From the NCBI RefSeq assembly GCF_937616625.2, contig NC_065570.1:41423665-41487664 (forward strand): a stretch of 64,000 nt of DNA. Reading direction: 5' to 3'. A model generated the notes under the pieces. It worked only from the letters and a program-made list of their open reading frames with translations. It had not been told where the DNA came from and ran no database searches. Shown piece by piece: positions 21,955 through 34,397 of the stretch. The position numbers and the translations under genes are program-made. Numbering within the stretch: position 1 is the first letter of the stretch; each line of letters starts with the position of its first letter. The stretch comes from Mercurialis annua (lineage: Eukaryota > Streptophyta > Magnoliopsida > Malpighiales > Euphorbiaceae).

Positions 21955-23794
21955 TAGCACGTTCCAACTAAGAGCCATAATATAAAAACAGTTCGAAATA
22001 TACGTACAGTATATATATTTTATATTAAAATAACAATTTACTTAATAAAGCGGTAAATAGTAAATATAAACTCACTGCTTGCTAATCCACGTGAAATACC
22101 GGCAAGCAACTAACTCTGGTTCGCCTCAGAAGCACGAACAGTAGACGAGTCTAGACAAATAAAATAATTATTAAAATCAGACCCTAACTCTAGAGAGTAC
22201 TAGACACCACATAAGACTAGCACAATTAACACGTAGTAAATAACAATCCAACGTAACACAAATATAACCAAAAGGTAATAAAGCCCAAATAATATAAGTC
22301 TATTGAGTTCCCGCTTAAATCCAATTTATAAATATTATTTAAAAACTTTAAATAATCATTAATTTACAAATAGTGGGTTTGCCGAGTTACCAAATAACTA
22401 CCAAGCTAACCTCACTCGTCGGATGACCCAAGTCTAATCCGACTCAAAACGTTTATCAAATATAAACCCGAGTTTATATTTATAGAACAATTTAACAAAA
22501 TAATAATCCATTTTAAAAGCGGAACTCAATAACTTCAATTCAAAATAACCCAAGTTTACAACCCCAAAAACTTAGTTAAATAAAACAAATAAAAATTCAG
22601 GGACCAAATTGTATTTTAACCAAGCAGGGACTAAATGGTACTTTTGCCAATTAGGGGCTAATTTGCACTTTAGCCAATTTAATAACCGAAATCAATTTAT
22701 TGCTTTTCTTTATAATTAAAACCAACAATAAAGTTATTAACCAAAAATCCACTTAATTAAGTTATAAAATAAGTTTAGGGGCTAAATTGTAATTTAGCCA
22801 ACTTTTGACAAAACGACATTTGAAAGCAATTATAATTACCCGAGTAATTATATTAATTAAAGTTATAAAAATTTACGTAATCAATTTGTCTATTTAAAAT
22901 CATAGTTATTATCGAAACAAAATGAAATAACTTAAAGGACCTAAATAATTCAAACAAAACAATTAAATAACCAAAGTGGCTATTAAGCCATCTTCTTCTT
23001 CTTTCAAAAAGAAGTTTACCCGCCCAAGCCTTCATTTACACAACAAACCGTAGCCAACATATTAAACCCAACCTTTCATTTTTCATCAACAAACTTAATC
23101 GATCCATACCTAGGGATAATATATAGACAATCTCAATCAACAAGAGATGGCAGTAAGGACATGATCATTTGAAGCCAAGGACACAGACAACTCACGAAGG
23201 AGGACGGCGATCACCAAGCCAAACAAAACAAAAATTAACCTAAGCAACCATTTATGAACCAAAAGCAAGCTAATCCCTCAACAATTCATCCATACAGTAG
23301 CAGCAATTACTTGATAATGAATGGCAGCAACATATAGCTCAAGAACAGATAAGGCAAAACAGAAAACGGAAACCGTACGGCAATCAACAAATCGATATAA
23401 CGCATCACTTATCAATTTATTGTGAAACACAACAATCTTAGAGCTCTAAACAACATGAAGACCAAGCCAACAAAAAGAAGTAAATCGGCAGAATTCTAAC
23501 AAGCATGAACAGCAACCATATCAACCAAAAACGATAAAACGGGATTGATTATAACGAGATCGACGGCGTACCGTTCAGCGAAATTGAGGTAGGGAAACGT
23601 AGGTACGTGAGTCTAGATCGTCTGGAATCAAACGGTTCTGATTTCGATCTAGAAACGAGAGAGAACGAACCAAATTACGCAATGACGTTCAAAGGCAAAA
23701 TCTGGAAATTCAAGAATTCAGAAACTTACCGGACAGCGATCTTTGGCAGATGATAACGGCTTCGATACTCAGCGAAATGCCAAGCGGAAAACGG

Positions 23795-23867
23795 CTAGGG
23801 TTTGTTTGCAGCGTGATGAAGGTTTTCTGTGAAGAAATCGACTTAAAAAGACGAAGGGAAATGGGCC
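23795..23867 (-). promoter_or_regulatory. R2 promoter-like elements: site II motif and telo-box
   Basis: In minus orientation GGCCCA (23867-23862) precedes TTTTTAAG (about 23849-23842) and AAACCCTAG (23803-23795). TGGGCC site II motifs paired with AAACCCTA telo-boxes are known in promoters of plant genes active in dividing cells. The palindrome cluster ends about 50 bp upstream in the sense direction. Whether transcription starts here is unknown; a TATATATT also lies near 23117-23125. Confidence 0.35.
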
Positions 23868-23916
23868 GTAAACGAGGTCGAAAAGGGCTGGGCGAAGGGG
23901 TGAGGGCTGCAAATCA

Positions 23917-24107
23917 TTCCCGAACGGAAAGGCCAAAATTTGGCCTGATCCCGTTCGGGAAAAGGCCTGGTCCCGAACGGGACCAGTGCAAATTTTGCAC
24001 AGTCCCGTACGGGACAGGCACAGTCCCGTACGGGACCTTACGGGAAAGCATCAGGTCTCTTACGAGACCTGGTTTATCCCTTGGTTCAACCATTTGGTTG
24101 AACCAAG
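23917..24107. repeat. R2 palindrome cluster, nine dyads of differing sequence
   Basis: Within 191 bp, nearly end to end: TTCCCGAACGGAA (23917), GGCCAAAATTTGGCC (23931), TCCCGTTCGGGA (23949), CTGGTCCCGAACGGGACCAG (23967), GTGCAAATTTTGCAC (23986), GTCCCGTACGGGAC (24002 and 24023), CAGGTCTCTTACGAGACCTG (24052) and a 28-bp dyad at 24080-24107 with 13-bp arms. The arms differ but symmetry is kept. Further copies at 25545-25735 and 34056-34246. Confidence 0.92.
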
Positions 24108-24258
24108 ACCCAAGGAGAAATTTATTTTTTTTTTAAAACCGAACCGAGGATGAATCGAACCACAATTAATTTACGAAACTTCAAATACCCCACAAAATAC
24201 ATCCGGAACCACGTCGGAAATTACAAAAATAAATTTAAAAATTTTACGGGATATTACA

Positions 24259-25370
24259 CCCTCTCCTTCGTCAGCCTCCCAAGGTCAGCAATAAGGTCTC
24301 CTTTTTTGGAGTCACACTGTGCCACAAGCCCCATGCTCCGACTTCAGCTTCAGGTGGGCTTCTTCCATCGCTAGGTGATTATGCCGATACTGACGAAAAG
24401 CAAAGGCACCCCAACCAAAGGGAGAAACAATAAAGGATAGCAGATCAGCAAAAATAAAAATAAATAATTACTCAAAGAAGAAATAAAAAGAAAAGTACCC
24501 TAAAAAAGGAAAGATGAATATCATCAGCAAGATCCTGATCCTTCTTCTCTAAAAAATAGTCAACATCTTAGGGCAAGCAGGACCCACAGATGATGTTCAT
24601 CGCAATAGAAGGATGGCTCGTTGTAGCACTAGCTCCATACTTCTCAATTAGCAGGTCGACTTGGGAAACTTGCACATCTTTCTGAGGCTTGTTCATAGAA
24701 GGACCCTCTTCAGAAGGCTCTACACCTCCTTCAGTAGCAGGATATCTCCTCTTCAGGCTAGAAGAGGCAGAGGGAGAAGGAGTTTCGTCCTTCTTACTTT
24801 CATTGGTCGGTATCGTATCTTTTCCTTTGCCAGAATAGGTGGGGGGAGAAGGACGACGGATGCTTTCAGAGTTCCCAAAGACAATACCCTTCAGAGAAAC
24901 TCAAGCAGGAAGAGAAGGAGGAGGATCCACCTTCGACAAAGTAGGAGTAGAGGCAGCCACGGTGGACTTAAGAGTCGCTTGAGGCGCGGGCTCAGGAGGA
25001 GCATCCTCCTTCGGCACATTTGCCGAGTTCTCCTTCACTTGCTTTGCTTTAGCTTTCTCCTCCCTCCTCTTACGGGCGAGTGCATTAAAATTAGCCACTA
25101 ATCCAAAAGAAAAAACATATATGATTAGCGAAGCCAAAAAACACAGGAAAAATAAAAACATATATCTCCATGGTACAAATAAGTACCATAAGGGTAAGAA
25201 AATTCAGAGTTAGACAAAGGAGAGTTAGGTTTGGGCGATGTCTCAATCTCTGCCACCTTCCTTTTGGATTTCTTCTTTGAATTAGCACCTTTCTTATCCT
25301 CGAAATCGGTAGCCCATCCCTAATATGCCTTGATCAAGTTCCTCACATGAAGAGGGGCGTAAATACGGAA
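24259..25370 (-). pseudogene. Duplicated middle part of the element T antisense ORF
   Basis: Identical by eye to 34398-35509 (constant offset 10139). Minus-strand frames include a Lys/Arg-rich stretch (ALARKRREEKAKAKQVKE) followed by Pro/Ala-rich sequence at 25161-24901. Plus-strand frames here are shadows. The copy stops abruptly at 25370, where the true continuation (35510 onward) is replaced by R2 LTR sequence. Confidence 0.75.
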
Positions 25371-25377
25371 AACGGCT
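25371..25377. other. Seven-base filler at the rearrangement junction
   Basis: aacggct lies between antisense-ORF sequence (ending cggaa at 25370) and R2 LTR sequence (starting atgataacgg at 25378). The combined CGGAAAACGGCTA also occurs about 45 bp inside the LTR (near 25413), so the filler looks copied from there. Confidence 0.7.
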
Positions 25378-25888
25378 ATGATAACGGCTTCGATACTCAG
25401 CGAAATGCCAAGCGGAAAACGGCTAGGGTTTGTTTGCAGCGTGATGAAGGTTTTCTGTGAAGAAATCGACTTAAAAAGACGAAGGGAAATGGGCCGTAAA
25501 CGAGGTCGAAAAGGGCTGGGCGAAGGGGTGAGGGCTGCAAATCATTCCCGAACGGAAAGGCCAAAATTTGGCCTGATCCCGTTCGGGAAAAGGCCTGGTC
25601 CCGAACGGGACCAGTGCAAATTTTGCACAGTCCCGTACGGGACAGGCACAGTCCCGTACGGGACCTTACGGGAAAGCATCAGGTCTCTTACGAGACCTGG
25701 TTTATCCCTTGGTTCAACCATTTGGTTGAACCAAGACCCAAGGAGAAATTTATTTATTTTTTTTAAAACCGAACCGAGGATGAATCGAACCACAATTAAT
25801 TTACGAAACTTCAAATACCCCACAAAATACATCCGGAACCACGTCGGAAATTACAAAAATAAATTTAAAAATTTTACGGGATATTACA
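25378..25888 (-). mobile_element. R2 3' LTR, truncated to 511 bp
   Basis: Corresponds to 23750-24258 with an extra 2 bp in the T/A-rich tract (ttta repeated once more near 25748). Only the part next to the interior remains; the outer 2.57 kb is missing. It contains the full palindrome cluster and is followed by the polypurine tract, so it is the 3' LTR of the Gag-Pol element. Confidence 0.9.
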
Positions 25889-25924
25889 TTCTCCCCAACT
25901 AATTAAAAATTCGTCCTCGAATTT
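25889..25924 (-). promoter_or_regulatory. R2 polypurine tract and adjoining inverted repeat
   Basis: On the minus strand GTTGGGGAGAA abuts the 3' LTR. AAATTCG and CGAATTT with loop AGGA (25907-25924) lie just upstream, as in R1. Confidence 0.85.
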
Positions 25925-26005
25925 AACACGACAAGTAAATCACATCAGAACAACACGTAATACAAGTAAAAACTACAAAGTCACAGAAAAACAAGATGTT
26001 GTACC

Positions 26006-29000
26006 TCACGGAAATAGAAAAGGATAGCGATTCCGCATATCCAACTCGGTCTCCCAAGTATACTCCTCTACAGAATGATTGCGCCAGAGAACTTTGACCA
26101 TCGGAATCTCCTTGTTCCGCAATTTACGCACCTGCGTATCAACAATCTCAACTGGCTGTTCCTCATAGGACAGCTCCTGGTCAATCTCAACACTCTGAGG
26201 CACAATCACGTGCGAAGGATCAGAAATGCACTTTCTCAACATAGAAACGTGAAACACAGGATGTACTAACGACATGTCTGGCGGTAGAACCAGACGATAA
26301 GCCACAGCTCCAATCCTCTCCGAAATCTCATAAGGACCAATATACCTCGGTGCTAACTTCCCCTTGACGCCAAAACGAACCACGCCTTTCATAGGCGAAA
26401 CCCGAAGAAATACGAAATCACCAACCTGGAACTCAATGTCTTTCCTCTTCGGATCCGCATAACTCTTGTGCCGACTAAAAGCAGTCTCTAACCTCCGCTT
26501 AATCAACGGTACCTTCTCAGAGGTAATCTGAATAATCTCCGCTCCCGAGAGTTTACGCTCTCCGACCTCCTCCCAACAGATAGGAGATCTACACTTGCGT
26601 CCGTACAAAGCCTCATACGGCGCCATCTCGATACTCGCGTGGTAACTGTTGTTATAAGAAAACTCAACCAACGGCAAATGAGTATCCCAGCTACCCTGAA
26701 AATCGAGAACACACATCCTGAGCATATCCTCCAACGTCTGAATAGTCCTCTCAGACTGACCGTCAGTCTGAGGATGAAAAGCCGTACTGAAATCCAACCG
26801 AGAACCCAAGGATTCCTGTAACGCCTTCCAAAACCTCGAAGTAAACACAGAACCTCTGTCTGAAACAATAGAAACCGGTACACCATGCAAACTGACAATC
26901 CTGTCGATGTACAACTGAGCCAACCTCGAAGCAGTATACGAAACCTTAATCGGAAGGAAATGAGCTGACTTGGTCATACGGTCAACTATCACCCAGATGG
27001 AGTCGTATCCCTGTCGAGCACGTGGTAACCCAACCACAAAATCCATAGCAATCCGCTCCCACTTCCACTCTGGAATAGGTAGTGGTTGCAGATAGCCAAA
27101 AGGTCTCTGATGCTCCAGCTTCACCTGCTGGCACGTCAGACACTTAGAAACATACTCAGCGACATCCTTCTTCATCCCGCTCCACCAGTAGGTACCCTTA
27201 AGATCATGGTACATCTTAGTAGAACCCGGATGAACACTATAAGCAGACTTGTGCGCTTCTTCCAGAATCCGGTCCCTCAAACCATCTGAATCCGGAACAC
27301 ACAGTCTCGAACCATGTCTCAGAACACCATCCACAAAAGTAAACTCAGAATTTCCATCCTGCTGAACTTCCTCAATAATCCGTTTCAATTGTGGATCCTC
27401 AGCTTGTAAAGCTTTGATCCGATCAATCAAAACGGGTTGCACTTGCAACTGTGCTAACAAACAACCAGTCTGAGAAATCTGAAACTCATAGCCTGAAGCT
27501 ATCAAACTGTGCCACTCTCTAACCATGGGTCTACGCCCAATCTCAGAAATATGAGCCAAGCTGCCCGAAGACTTGCGACTCAACGCATCGGCTACCACAT
27601 TAGCCTTACCAGGATGGTACTGAATAGTACAGTCGTAGTCTTTCAGCAACTCTAACCACCTCCTCTGTCTCAAGTTCAACTCTCTCTGATCAAAGATATA
27701 TTTCAGACTCTTATGATCAGTGAAAATCTCACAAGTAGCACCATACAAATAATGCCTCCAAATTTTCAGCGCAAAAACCACAGCTGCCAACTCTAAATCA
27801 TGAGTAGGGTAATTCACCTCATGCTTCTTCAACTGTCTGGAAGCATAGGCAATCACCTGTCCATGTTGCATCAGAACGCAACCCAAACCAATCCGAGACG
27901 CATCACAATACACTGTGAAACCATCAATGCCAGAAGGCAATGCCAACACCGGAGCTGTAGTCAAAATCTCCTTGAGCTTCTCAAAGCTCGCCTCGCACTT
28001 GTCAGTCCACTCAAATTTGACACCCTTCTGTGTCAGTTTGGTCAAAGGTGCAGATATTCTGGAGAAATCTTGCACGAACCAACGATAGTAGCCAGCTAAA
28101 CCCAGAAAACTTCTGATCTCGGTAACTGACCTTAGCCTTTGCCAATCCATGACCGCCTCAATCTTCTTCGGATCAACCTTGATCCCATCTTTCGACACCA
28201 CGTGTCCTAGAAAGGTAACCTGGTCCAACCAGAACTCACATTTTGAGAACTTAGCGTACAACTGATGCTCACGCAACGTCTGTAGTATAGTCCTCAAATG
28301 GTAAGCATGCTCCTCCTCACTCCGAGAATAGATCAAAATGTCATCAATGAATACGATAACAAATTGATCCAAAAACGGCTTGAACACTCTGTTCATCATA
28401 TCCATAAATGCTGCTGGTGCGTTCGTCAGACCAAAGGACATAACCAGAAACTCAAAATGTCCATAACGAGTCCGAAAAGCAGTCTTAGGCACATCTGCAT
28501 CACGGATTCGCAGCTGATGATACCCAGATCTCAAATCAATCTTGGAAAAACACTTCGCACCCTGCAACTGGTCAAACAAATCATCGATGCGAGGAAGAGG
28601 ATATCTGTTCTTGACAGTAACCTTGTTCAACTGTCTGTAGTCGATACAGAGTCGAAAGGAACCGTCTTTCTTCTTCACAAACAGAACTGGAGCACCCCAC
28701 GGAGAAGTACTCGGTCTGATGAACCCGCTATCCAACAACTCTTGTAACTGGTCCTTCAACTCCTTCAGCTCTGCAGGAGCCATCCGATACGGCGGTATCG
28801 AAATCGGAGCTGTACCAGAAACCACATCAATGCAAAACTCAATATCACGATCAGGTGGTAATCCAGGCAATTCCTCTGGAAACACATCAGTGAACTCATT
28901 CACTATCGGAACACTATGCATATCACCACTACTAGTCTCCAAATCACGAACCACAGCAAGAAAACCCTGGCAACCCTTGCCTAACATCCGCTTCGCCTTG

Positions 29001-30973
29001 ATGGCGGAAATCAGATTCTTAGGTGTCTCTGCCTTTTCTCCCTGAAAGGAAAAAGGTAGACCACCTGGAATCCTGAACTCGACTGACTTCTCTCGACAGT
29101 CAATAGAAGCATAATGGCGTGACAACCAGTCCATCCCCAAGATAACATCAAAAGAAAGAACGTCAAGTACAATCAAATCAGCACATAATTCTCTACCCTG
29201 AATAACCACTGGACACGAAGGATAAACAACGTCCACTACTACACCTTCAGACATAGGTGTAGACACAGCTAGGGGTTCATTCAAAACAGATGGTGCTCTA
29301 CCCAATTTCCCAGCAAAACAAGTAGAAACAAACGAATGGGTCGCACCCGCATCAAATAATACCAAAGCATCAGTAAAAGAAATCGGAATGGTACCTTGCA
29401 CCACAGTATTTGATGCACGCGCATCCTGAGGAGTAAGTGCGAACACTCTGGCCTGACCCTGCGGCTGCTGCTGCGAACTCTGTCCAGTACCATAACCGTT
29501 GGAACCTCTACCGCCGTTACCACGGCCACCAAAACCTCTGCCACCAGAACCACGGCCCCGCTGGCCACCAAAAGATGCTGCAGGTTGAGAGTACCCTACA
29601 GACTGTGTAAACGCAGGTCTCTGCTGCTGATAAGATGACTGCGCCACACTGGAGTTAGACATCTGCTGCCCAGATGTCGGACACTCCCTAGAAAAATGAC
29701 CCGGCTGGCCACAAGTAAAACAACCTCCAGGAGCTAACTGACACTGACCATAGTGCCTGCGTCTGCAATTCTGGCAGAACGGAATGTTCGATCCACCACT
29801 GTACCCGCGTCCTGAACCACGGTTACTCCCACTGCTACTGGAACTGTACGGAGCACTCCTGGCACTATGCCTCCCTTTGTTGTGAGTCCGTCGACTCCCC
29901 CTGTTGGCCTGAGAAGAGCCACTGTAGTAGTTCCCACTACCATGCTGCACTGGGGCCTGCTGCCCCCCACTAGGAACGTCACTCTTTCCCTTCTGATTCT
30001 GGAAAGGGTCAGAGATCGTCCCAAACTGAACCATCGAATTTTCCATCCGCCGCGCACTATCCACTAACCGGGCAAACTCCATGTTTGTCCCTATCAGCAA
30101 AGGAAGAAACTCCGAGCCTAAACCCCTAACATAACGGTCGTTCACTCGCTCTTGATCACCCTGTAGATCTGTAGCAAACCGCCCCAAACGTACAAACTCA
30201 GTAGTGTAGTCTGTCACTGATCTATCCCCCTTCTTCAAAGTGAGCAGCTTTTCTCTGAAACTCTCAGTAACAGAGAAGGGTAGATAGTAACCTCTGAACC
30301 TGGTCACAAAATCAGCCCAAGGCAAAGTATCCATAACTGGCCTGATGTTATCGCGATACCAGTCCTTGGCTGGACCCTTCAGCGACATTTCCACAAGCAT
30401 CACTGATTGACGATCAGACGCTTGAATCCTCTGACTGTTGTGCTCAAATTCCTCCAAAAAGTCAAGAGCATCCCCAGTACCATCAAAAGAAGTCGGATTC
30501 AACTTCAAGTAGGTCATCACCAACTCTCTGTCTGTTGGAATATGACCGACACCAGCAATTCCACCAATACCAGCTACAGCACCAACCTGAGGTTGCTGTT
30601 GCTGCGCTAACTGACCCAGTATATTACACTGATTCTGCAGTAGAGCCTGATTGTTCTGCATCTCGACAACGCCAGCCAAGAAAGTAGTGAAGTCGAACGC
30701 TTGCAAATTTGGTGCTTGCTGCACCCCTGGTGCCTGCTGCACATTCGGTGCCTGAACACCTGCTGCACCGCGTCCTCTAGCTCCACCTCTACCAGCACCA
30801 GCTCCTCTGCCTCTACCAGCACCTCTACCTCTGCCAGCACCTCCACCTCGACCACGTCCAGCATTAGCCTGAACAGGTGGTGCGTTCTGATCGACTTCCA
30901 TAGAAATCGCATCATCAGCCACAGCTTCTTGCTCTGCCGCAGCACGAGCACGAGTACGAATAACGTTGTCCAT
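26006..30973 (-). CDS. R2 intact Gag-Pol polyprotein, chromovirus (Tekay/Del type)
   Basis: One uninterrupted frame of 1655 residues encodes every function of a Ty3/gypsy chromovirus. In order: a Gly/Arg-rich N-terminus (about 39-71); Gag capsid-like domain (about 165-310); CCHC zinc knuckle [14 protein letters not shown] (418-431); aspartic protease with DAG at 541-543, where DSG or DTG is more usual; reverse transcriptase with FIDD at 875-878; RNase H with D1024, E1061 and D1086; integrase zinc finger (H1241, H1248, C1278, C1281) and catalytic D1311, D1372 and E1408; and a C-terminal chromodomain-like end (about 1605-1655, [16 protein letters not shown]). Chromodomains bind modified histones and can steer integration. 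Catalytic residues all appear present, so the protein could be functional. The start is the first Met after the primer site, about 330 bp downstream. Gag and Pol share one frame, as in many plant chromoviruses. Confidence 0.96.
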   Translation of the reverse strand: MDNVIRTRARAAAEQEAVADDAISMEVDQNAPPVQANAGRGRGGGAGRGRGAGRGRGAGAGRGGARGRGAAGVQAPNVQQAPGVQQAPNLQAFDFTTFLAGVVEMQNNQALLQNQCNILGQLAQQQQPQVGAVAGIGGIAGVGHIPTDRELVMTYLKLNPTSFDGTGDALDFLEEFEHNSQRIQASDRQSVMLVEMSLKGPAKDWYRDNIRPVMDTLPWADFVTRFRGYYLPFSVTESFREKLLTLKKGDRSVTDYTTEFVRLGRFATDLQGDQERVNDRYVRGLGSEFLPLLIGTNMEFARLVDSARRMENSMVQFGTISDPFQNQKGKSDVPSGGQQAPVQHGSGNYYSGSSQANRGSRRTHNKGRHSARSAPYSSSSSGSNRGSGRGYSGGSNIPFCQNCRRRHYGQCQLAPGGCFTCGQPGHFSRECPTSGQQMSNSSVAQSSYQQQRPAFTQSVGYSQPAASFGGQRGRGSGGRGFGGRGNGGRGSNGYGTGQSSQQQPQGQARVFALTPQDARASNTVVQGTIPISFTDALVLFDAGATHSFVSTCFAGKLGRAPSVLNEPLAVSTPMSEGVVVDVVYPSCPVVIQGRELCADLIVLDVLSFDVILGMDWLSRHYASIDCREKSVEFRIPGGLPFSFQGEKAETPKNLISAIKAKRMLGKGCQGFLAVVRDLETSSGDMHSVPIVNEFTDVFPEELPGLPPDRDIEFCIDVVSGTAPISIPPYRMAPAELKELKDQLQELLDSGFIRPSTSPWGAPVLFVKKKDGSFRLCIDYRQLNKVTVKNRYPLPRIDDLFDQLQGAKCFSKIDLRSGYHQLRIRDADVPKTAFRTRYGHFEFLVMSFGLTNAPAAFMDMMNRVFKPFLDQFVIVFIDDILIYSRSEEEHAYHLRTILQTLREHQLYAKFSKCEFWLDQVTFLGHVVSKDGIKVDPKKIEAVMDWQRLRSVTEIRSFLGLAGYYRWFVQDFSRISAPLTKLTQKGVKFEWTDKCEASFEKLKEILTTAPVLALPSGIDGFTVYCDASRIGLGCVLMQHGQVIAYASRQLKKHEVNYPTHDLELAAVVFALKIWRHYLYGATCEIFTDHKSLKYIFDQRELNLRQRRWLELLKDYDCTIQYHPGKANVVADALSRKSSGSLAHISEIGRRPMVREWHSLIASGYEFQISQTGCLLAQLQVQPVLIDRIKALQAEDPQLKRIIEEVQQDGNSEFTFVDGVLRHGSRLCVPDSDGLRDRILEEAHKSAYSVHPGSTKMYHDLKGTYWWSGMKKDVAEYVSKCLTCQQVKLEHQRPFGYLQPLPIPEWKWERIAMDFVVGLPRARQGYDSIWVIVDRMTKSAHFLPIKVSYTASRLAQLYIDRIVSLHGVPVSIVSDRGSVFTSRFWKALQESLGSRLDFSTAFHPQTDGQSERTIQTLEDMLRMCVLDFQGSWDTHLPLVEFSYNNSYHASIEMAPYEALYGRKCRSPICWEEVGERKLSGAEIIQITSEKVPLIKRRLETAFSRHKSYADPKRKDIEFQVGDFVFLRVSPMKGVVRFGVKGKLAPRYIGPYEISERIGAVAYRLVLPPDMSLVHPVFHVSMLRKCISDPSHVIVPQSVEIDQELSYEEQPVEIVDTQVRKLRNKEIPMVKVLWRNHSVEEYTWETELDMRNRYPFLFP

Positions 30974-31298
30974 ATCCTAAGATTGAACAACAACAATTTA
31001 AATAACAGATATTTCATACCCAAGTATGAACAAAACAAGCAACATATAGGATTTCCCAAGAAATCAACAGCAATAAAATGTCCACCCAAGTGAAATAGCA
31101 TTAACAACTAAAAGCATCAAATCAACAAATAATGACTGACTCGACGCAATCCTAATGGTGTAGGCAGAATGTTTTAAAAATCAAAAGATGACGTTTTTAA
31201 AGACATGACAGAATCCTACAACCGCAGTAGTTCCTAAGACACAATCAAACTTAACAGAGTAAACACATAGCAAGCAATGGCCTTGGTTTGAAACCAAA

Positions 31299-31310
31299 GC
31301 TCTGATACCA
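31299..31310 (-). promoter_or_regulatory. R2 primer binding site (initiator tRNA-Met type)
   Basis: Minus strand TGGTATCAGAGC, four bases from the 5' LTR at 31315. Complementary to the 3' end of plant initiator tRNA-Met, which primes first-strand synthesis in most chromoviruses. Confidence 0.9.
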
Positions 31311-31314
31311 AGTT

Positions 31315-34300
31315 TGTCACGACCCATTTTCATGAATCGCGACCGGCGCTAGGGTATGGGTAATGTAGTACCGAAACCCGTAGCTAGCCTCCCATATAAA
31401 TCATGAACACATAAACCTGCAGAAAACCAATGCTCGGGGGCAACCGAGACTTCAACCTAATCTAGCAGATATAATAATCAACAATTAATATAACATGCTT
31501 ATTCAATTCCGAATCTAAAATAAATCTATCATAAACCGATATAAATAATAAAGCATGCCAAAGCAATATAACCAGTCGAACCAATCCGACAAAATAAATA
31601 ATAATAACAAGGACGTCTAGTTACTACTGCGGTCTAAGAATAAAACAGTTTTACAGTTTTATTAAAATAAAAGGGAACCTCCGAGGAAAAGTAAATGCGG
31701 AGATCACCAGACTCTCTCAGATAATAACCCTGGGGAAAATTGGGAAAACAACGGGGTCAGATATACTGAGATGAGTTCATACCACTATCTACATTTATTA
31801 AGTGGAAAACCTTTAAAAACGTTTAAAACATTTAATAACGATATTACGGATAATAGTTGGAACCCTAATCCACAATTCTAAATAATAATCATAATCCAAT
31901 AGGTCTGGTCCCGAGAGCTGAGCTACACCGAGTTACCACTGACCACACTTATACCAGAGTCCCGAGAGCTGAGCTACACCGAGTTACTCTACCTGGTCCC
32001 GAGAGCTATGCTCACACCGAGTTACCACATTTCCATAAATACCTTACCCAGATCAATACCGGTGCGCACGCAGTCCTAATGATGCCCATTAGGTAGCACG
32101 TTCCAACTAAGAGCCATAATATAAAAACAGTTCGAAATATACGTACAGTATATATATTTTATATTAAAATAACAATTTACTTAATAAAGCGGTAAATAGT
32201 AAATATAAACTCACTGCTTGCTAATCCACGTGAAATACCGGCAAGCAACTAACTCTGGTTCGCCTCAGAAGCACGAACAGTAGACGAGTCTAGACAAATA
32301 AAATAATTATTAAAATCAGACCCTAACTCTAGAGAGTACTAGACACCACATAAGACTAGCACAATTAACACGTAGTAAATAACAATCCAACGTAACACAA
32401 ATATAACCAAAAGGTAATAAAGCCCAAATAATATAAGTCTATTGAGTTCCCGCTTAAATCCAATTTATAAATATTATTTAAAAACTTTAAATAATCATTA
32501 ATTTACAAATAGTGGGTTTGCCGAGTTACCAAATAACTACCAAGCTAACCTCACTCGTCGGATGACCCAAGTCTAATCCGACTCAAAACGTTTATCAAAT
32601 ATAAACCCGAGTTTATATTTATAGAACAATTTAACAAAATAATAATCCATTTTAAAAGCGGAACTCAATAACTTCAATTCAAAATAACCCAAGTTTACAA
32701 CCCCAAAAACTTAGTTAAATAAAACAAATAAAAATTCAGGGACCAAATTGTATTTTAACCAAGCAGGGACTAAATGGTACTTTTGCCAATTAGGGGCTAA
32801 TTTGCACTTTAGCCAATTTAATAACCGAAATCAATTTATTGCTTTTCTTTATAATTAAAACCAACAATAAAGTTATTAACCAAAAATCCACTTAATTAAG
32901 TTATAAAATAAGTTTAGGGGCTAAATTGTAATTTAGCCAACTTTTGACAAAACGACATTTGAAAGCAATTATAATTACCCGAGTAATTATATTAATTAAA
33001 GTTATAAAAATTTACGTAATCAATTTGTCTATTTAAAATCATAGTTATTATCGAAACAAAATGAAATAACTTAAAGGACCTAAATAATTCAAACAAAACA
33101 ATTAAATAACCAAAGTGGCTATTAAGCCATCTTCTTCTTCTTTCAAAAAGAAGTTTACCCGCCCAAGCCTTCATTTACACAACAAACCGTAGCCAACATA
33201 TTAAACCCAACCTTTCATTTTTCATCAACAAACTTAATCGATCCATACCTAGGGATAATATATAGACAATCTCAATCAACAAGAGATGGCAGTAAGGACA
33301 TGATCATTTGAAGCCAAGGACACAGACAACTCACGAAGGAGGACGGCGATCACCAAGCCAAACAAAACAAAAATTAACCTAAGCAACCATTTATGAACCA
33401 AAAGCAAGCTAATCCCTCAACAATTCATCCATACAGTAGCAGCAATTACTTGATAATGAATGGCAGCAACATATAGCTCAAGAACAGATAAGGCAAAACA
33501 GAAAACGGAAACCGTACGGCAATCAACAAATCGATATAACGCATCACTTATCAATTTATTGTGAAACACAACAATCTTAGAGCTCTAAACAACATGAAGA
33601 CCAAGCCAACAAAAAGAAGTAAATCGGCAGAATTCTAACAAGCATGAACAGCAACCATATCAACCAAAAACGATAAAACGGGATTGATTATAACGAGATC
33701 GACGGCGTACCGTTCAGCGAAATTGAGGTAGGGAAACGTAGGTACGTGAGTCTAGATCGTCTGGAATCAAACGGTTCTGATTTCGATCTAGAAACGAGAG
33801 AGAACGAACCAAATTACGCAATGACGTTCAAAGGCAAAATCTGGAAATTCAAGAATTCAGAAACTTACCGGACAGCGATCTTTGGCAGATGATAACGGCT
33901 TCGATACTCAGCGAAATGCCAAGCGGAAAACGGCTAGGGTTTGTTTGCAGCGTGATGAAGGTTTTCTGTGAAGAAATCGACTTAAAAAGACGAAGGGAAA
34001 TGGGCCGTAAACGAGGTCGAAAAGGGCTGGGCGAAGGGGTGAGGGCTGCAAATCATTCCCGAACGGAAAGGCCAAAATTTGGCCTGATCCCGTTCGGGAA
34101 AAGGCCTGGTCCCGAACGGGACCAGTGCAAATTTTGCACAGTCCCGTACGGGACAGGCACAGTCCCGTACGGGACCTTACGGGAAAGCATCAGGTCTCTT
34201 ACGAGACCTGGTTTATCCCTTGGTTCAACCATTTGGTTGAACCAAGACCCAAGGAGAAATTTATTTTTTTTTTAAAACCGAACCGAGGATGAATCGAACC

Positions 34301-34397
34301 ACAATTAATTTACGAAACTTCAAATACCCCACAAAATACATCCGGAACCACGTCGGAAATTACAAAAATAAATTTAAAAATTTTACGGGATATTACA
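31315..34397 (-). mobile_element. R2 5' LTR (3083 bp)
   Basis: Identical by eye to 21176-24258. It is followed on the plus strand by ccctc (34398-34402) and the antisense ORF, so its outer flank is the genuine insertion site. Palindrome cluster at 34056-34246, hairpin B at 32075-32093, hairpin A at 31757-31769. Confidence 0.95.

Larger units (their letters stand above)
21176..24258 (-). mobile_element. R2 LTR copy standing as a solo LTR, TSD ccctc
   Basis: A 3083-bp LTR from TGTCACGACCC to GATATTACA. It is flanked on both sides by ccctc (21171-21175 and 24259-24263) and by the two halves of the antisense ORF, exactly as a solo LTR would be. It is identical by eye to 31315-34397. The plus-strand frames at 23750-24136 and 24150-24374 are chance readings of LTR sequence. 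It carries a threefold repeat, both hairpins and a dense palindrome cluster. Confidence 0.9.

Noticed and set aside
24661..25101. Plus-strand 146-residue Arg-rich frame (and its copy 34800-35240)
   Set aside because: Shadow of the Lys/Glu-rich antisense ORF on the minus strand.
21176..31314. 21176-24258 as the 3' LTR of the R2 Gag-Pol element
   Set aside because: The polypurine tract abuts 25888, not 24258, and 24259-25370 between them is target-site DNA. The true 3' LTR is the truncated 25378-25888.
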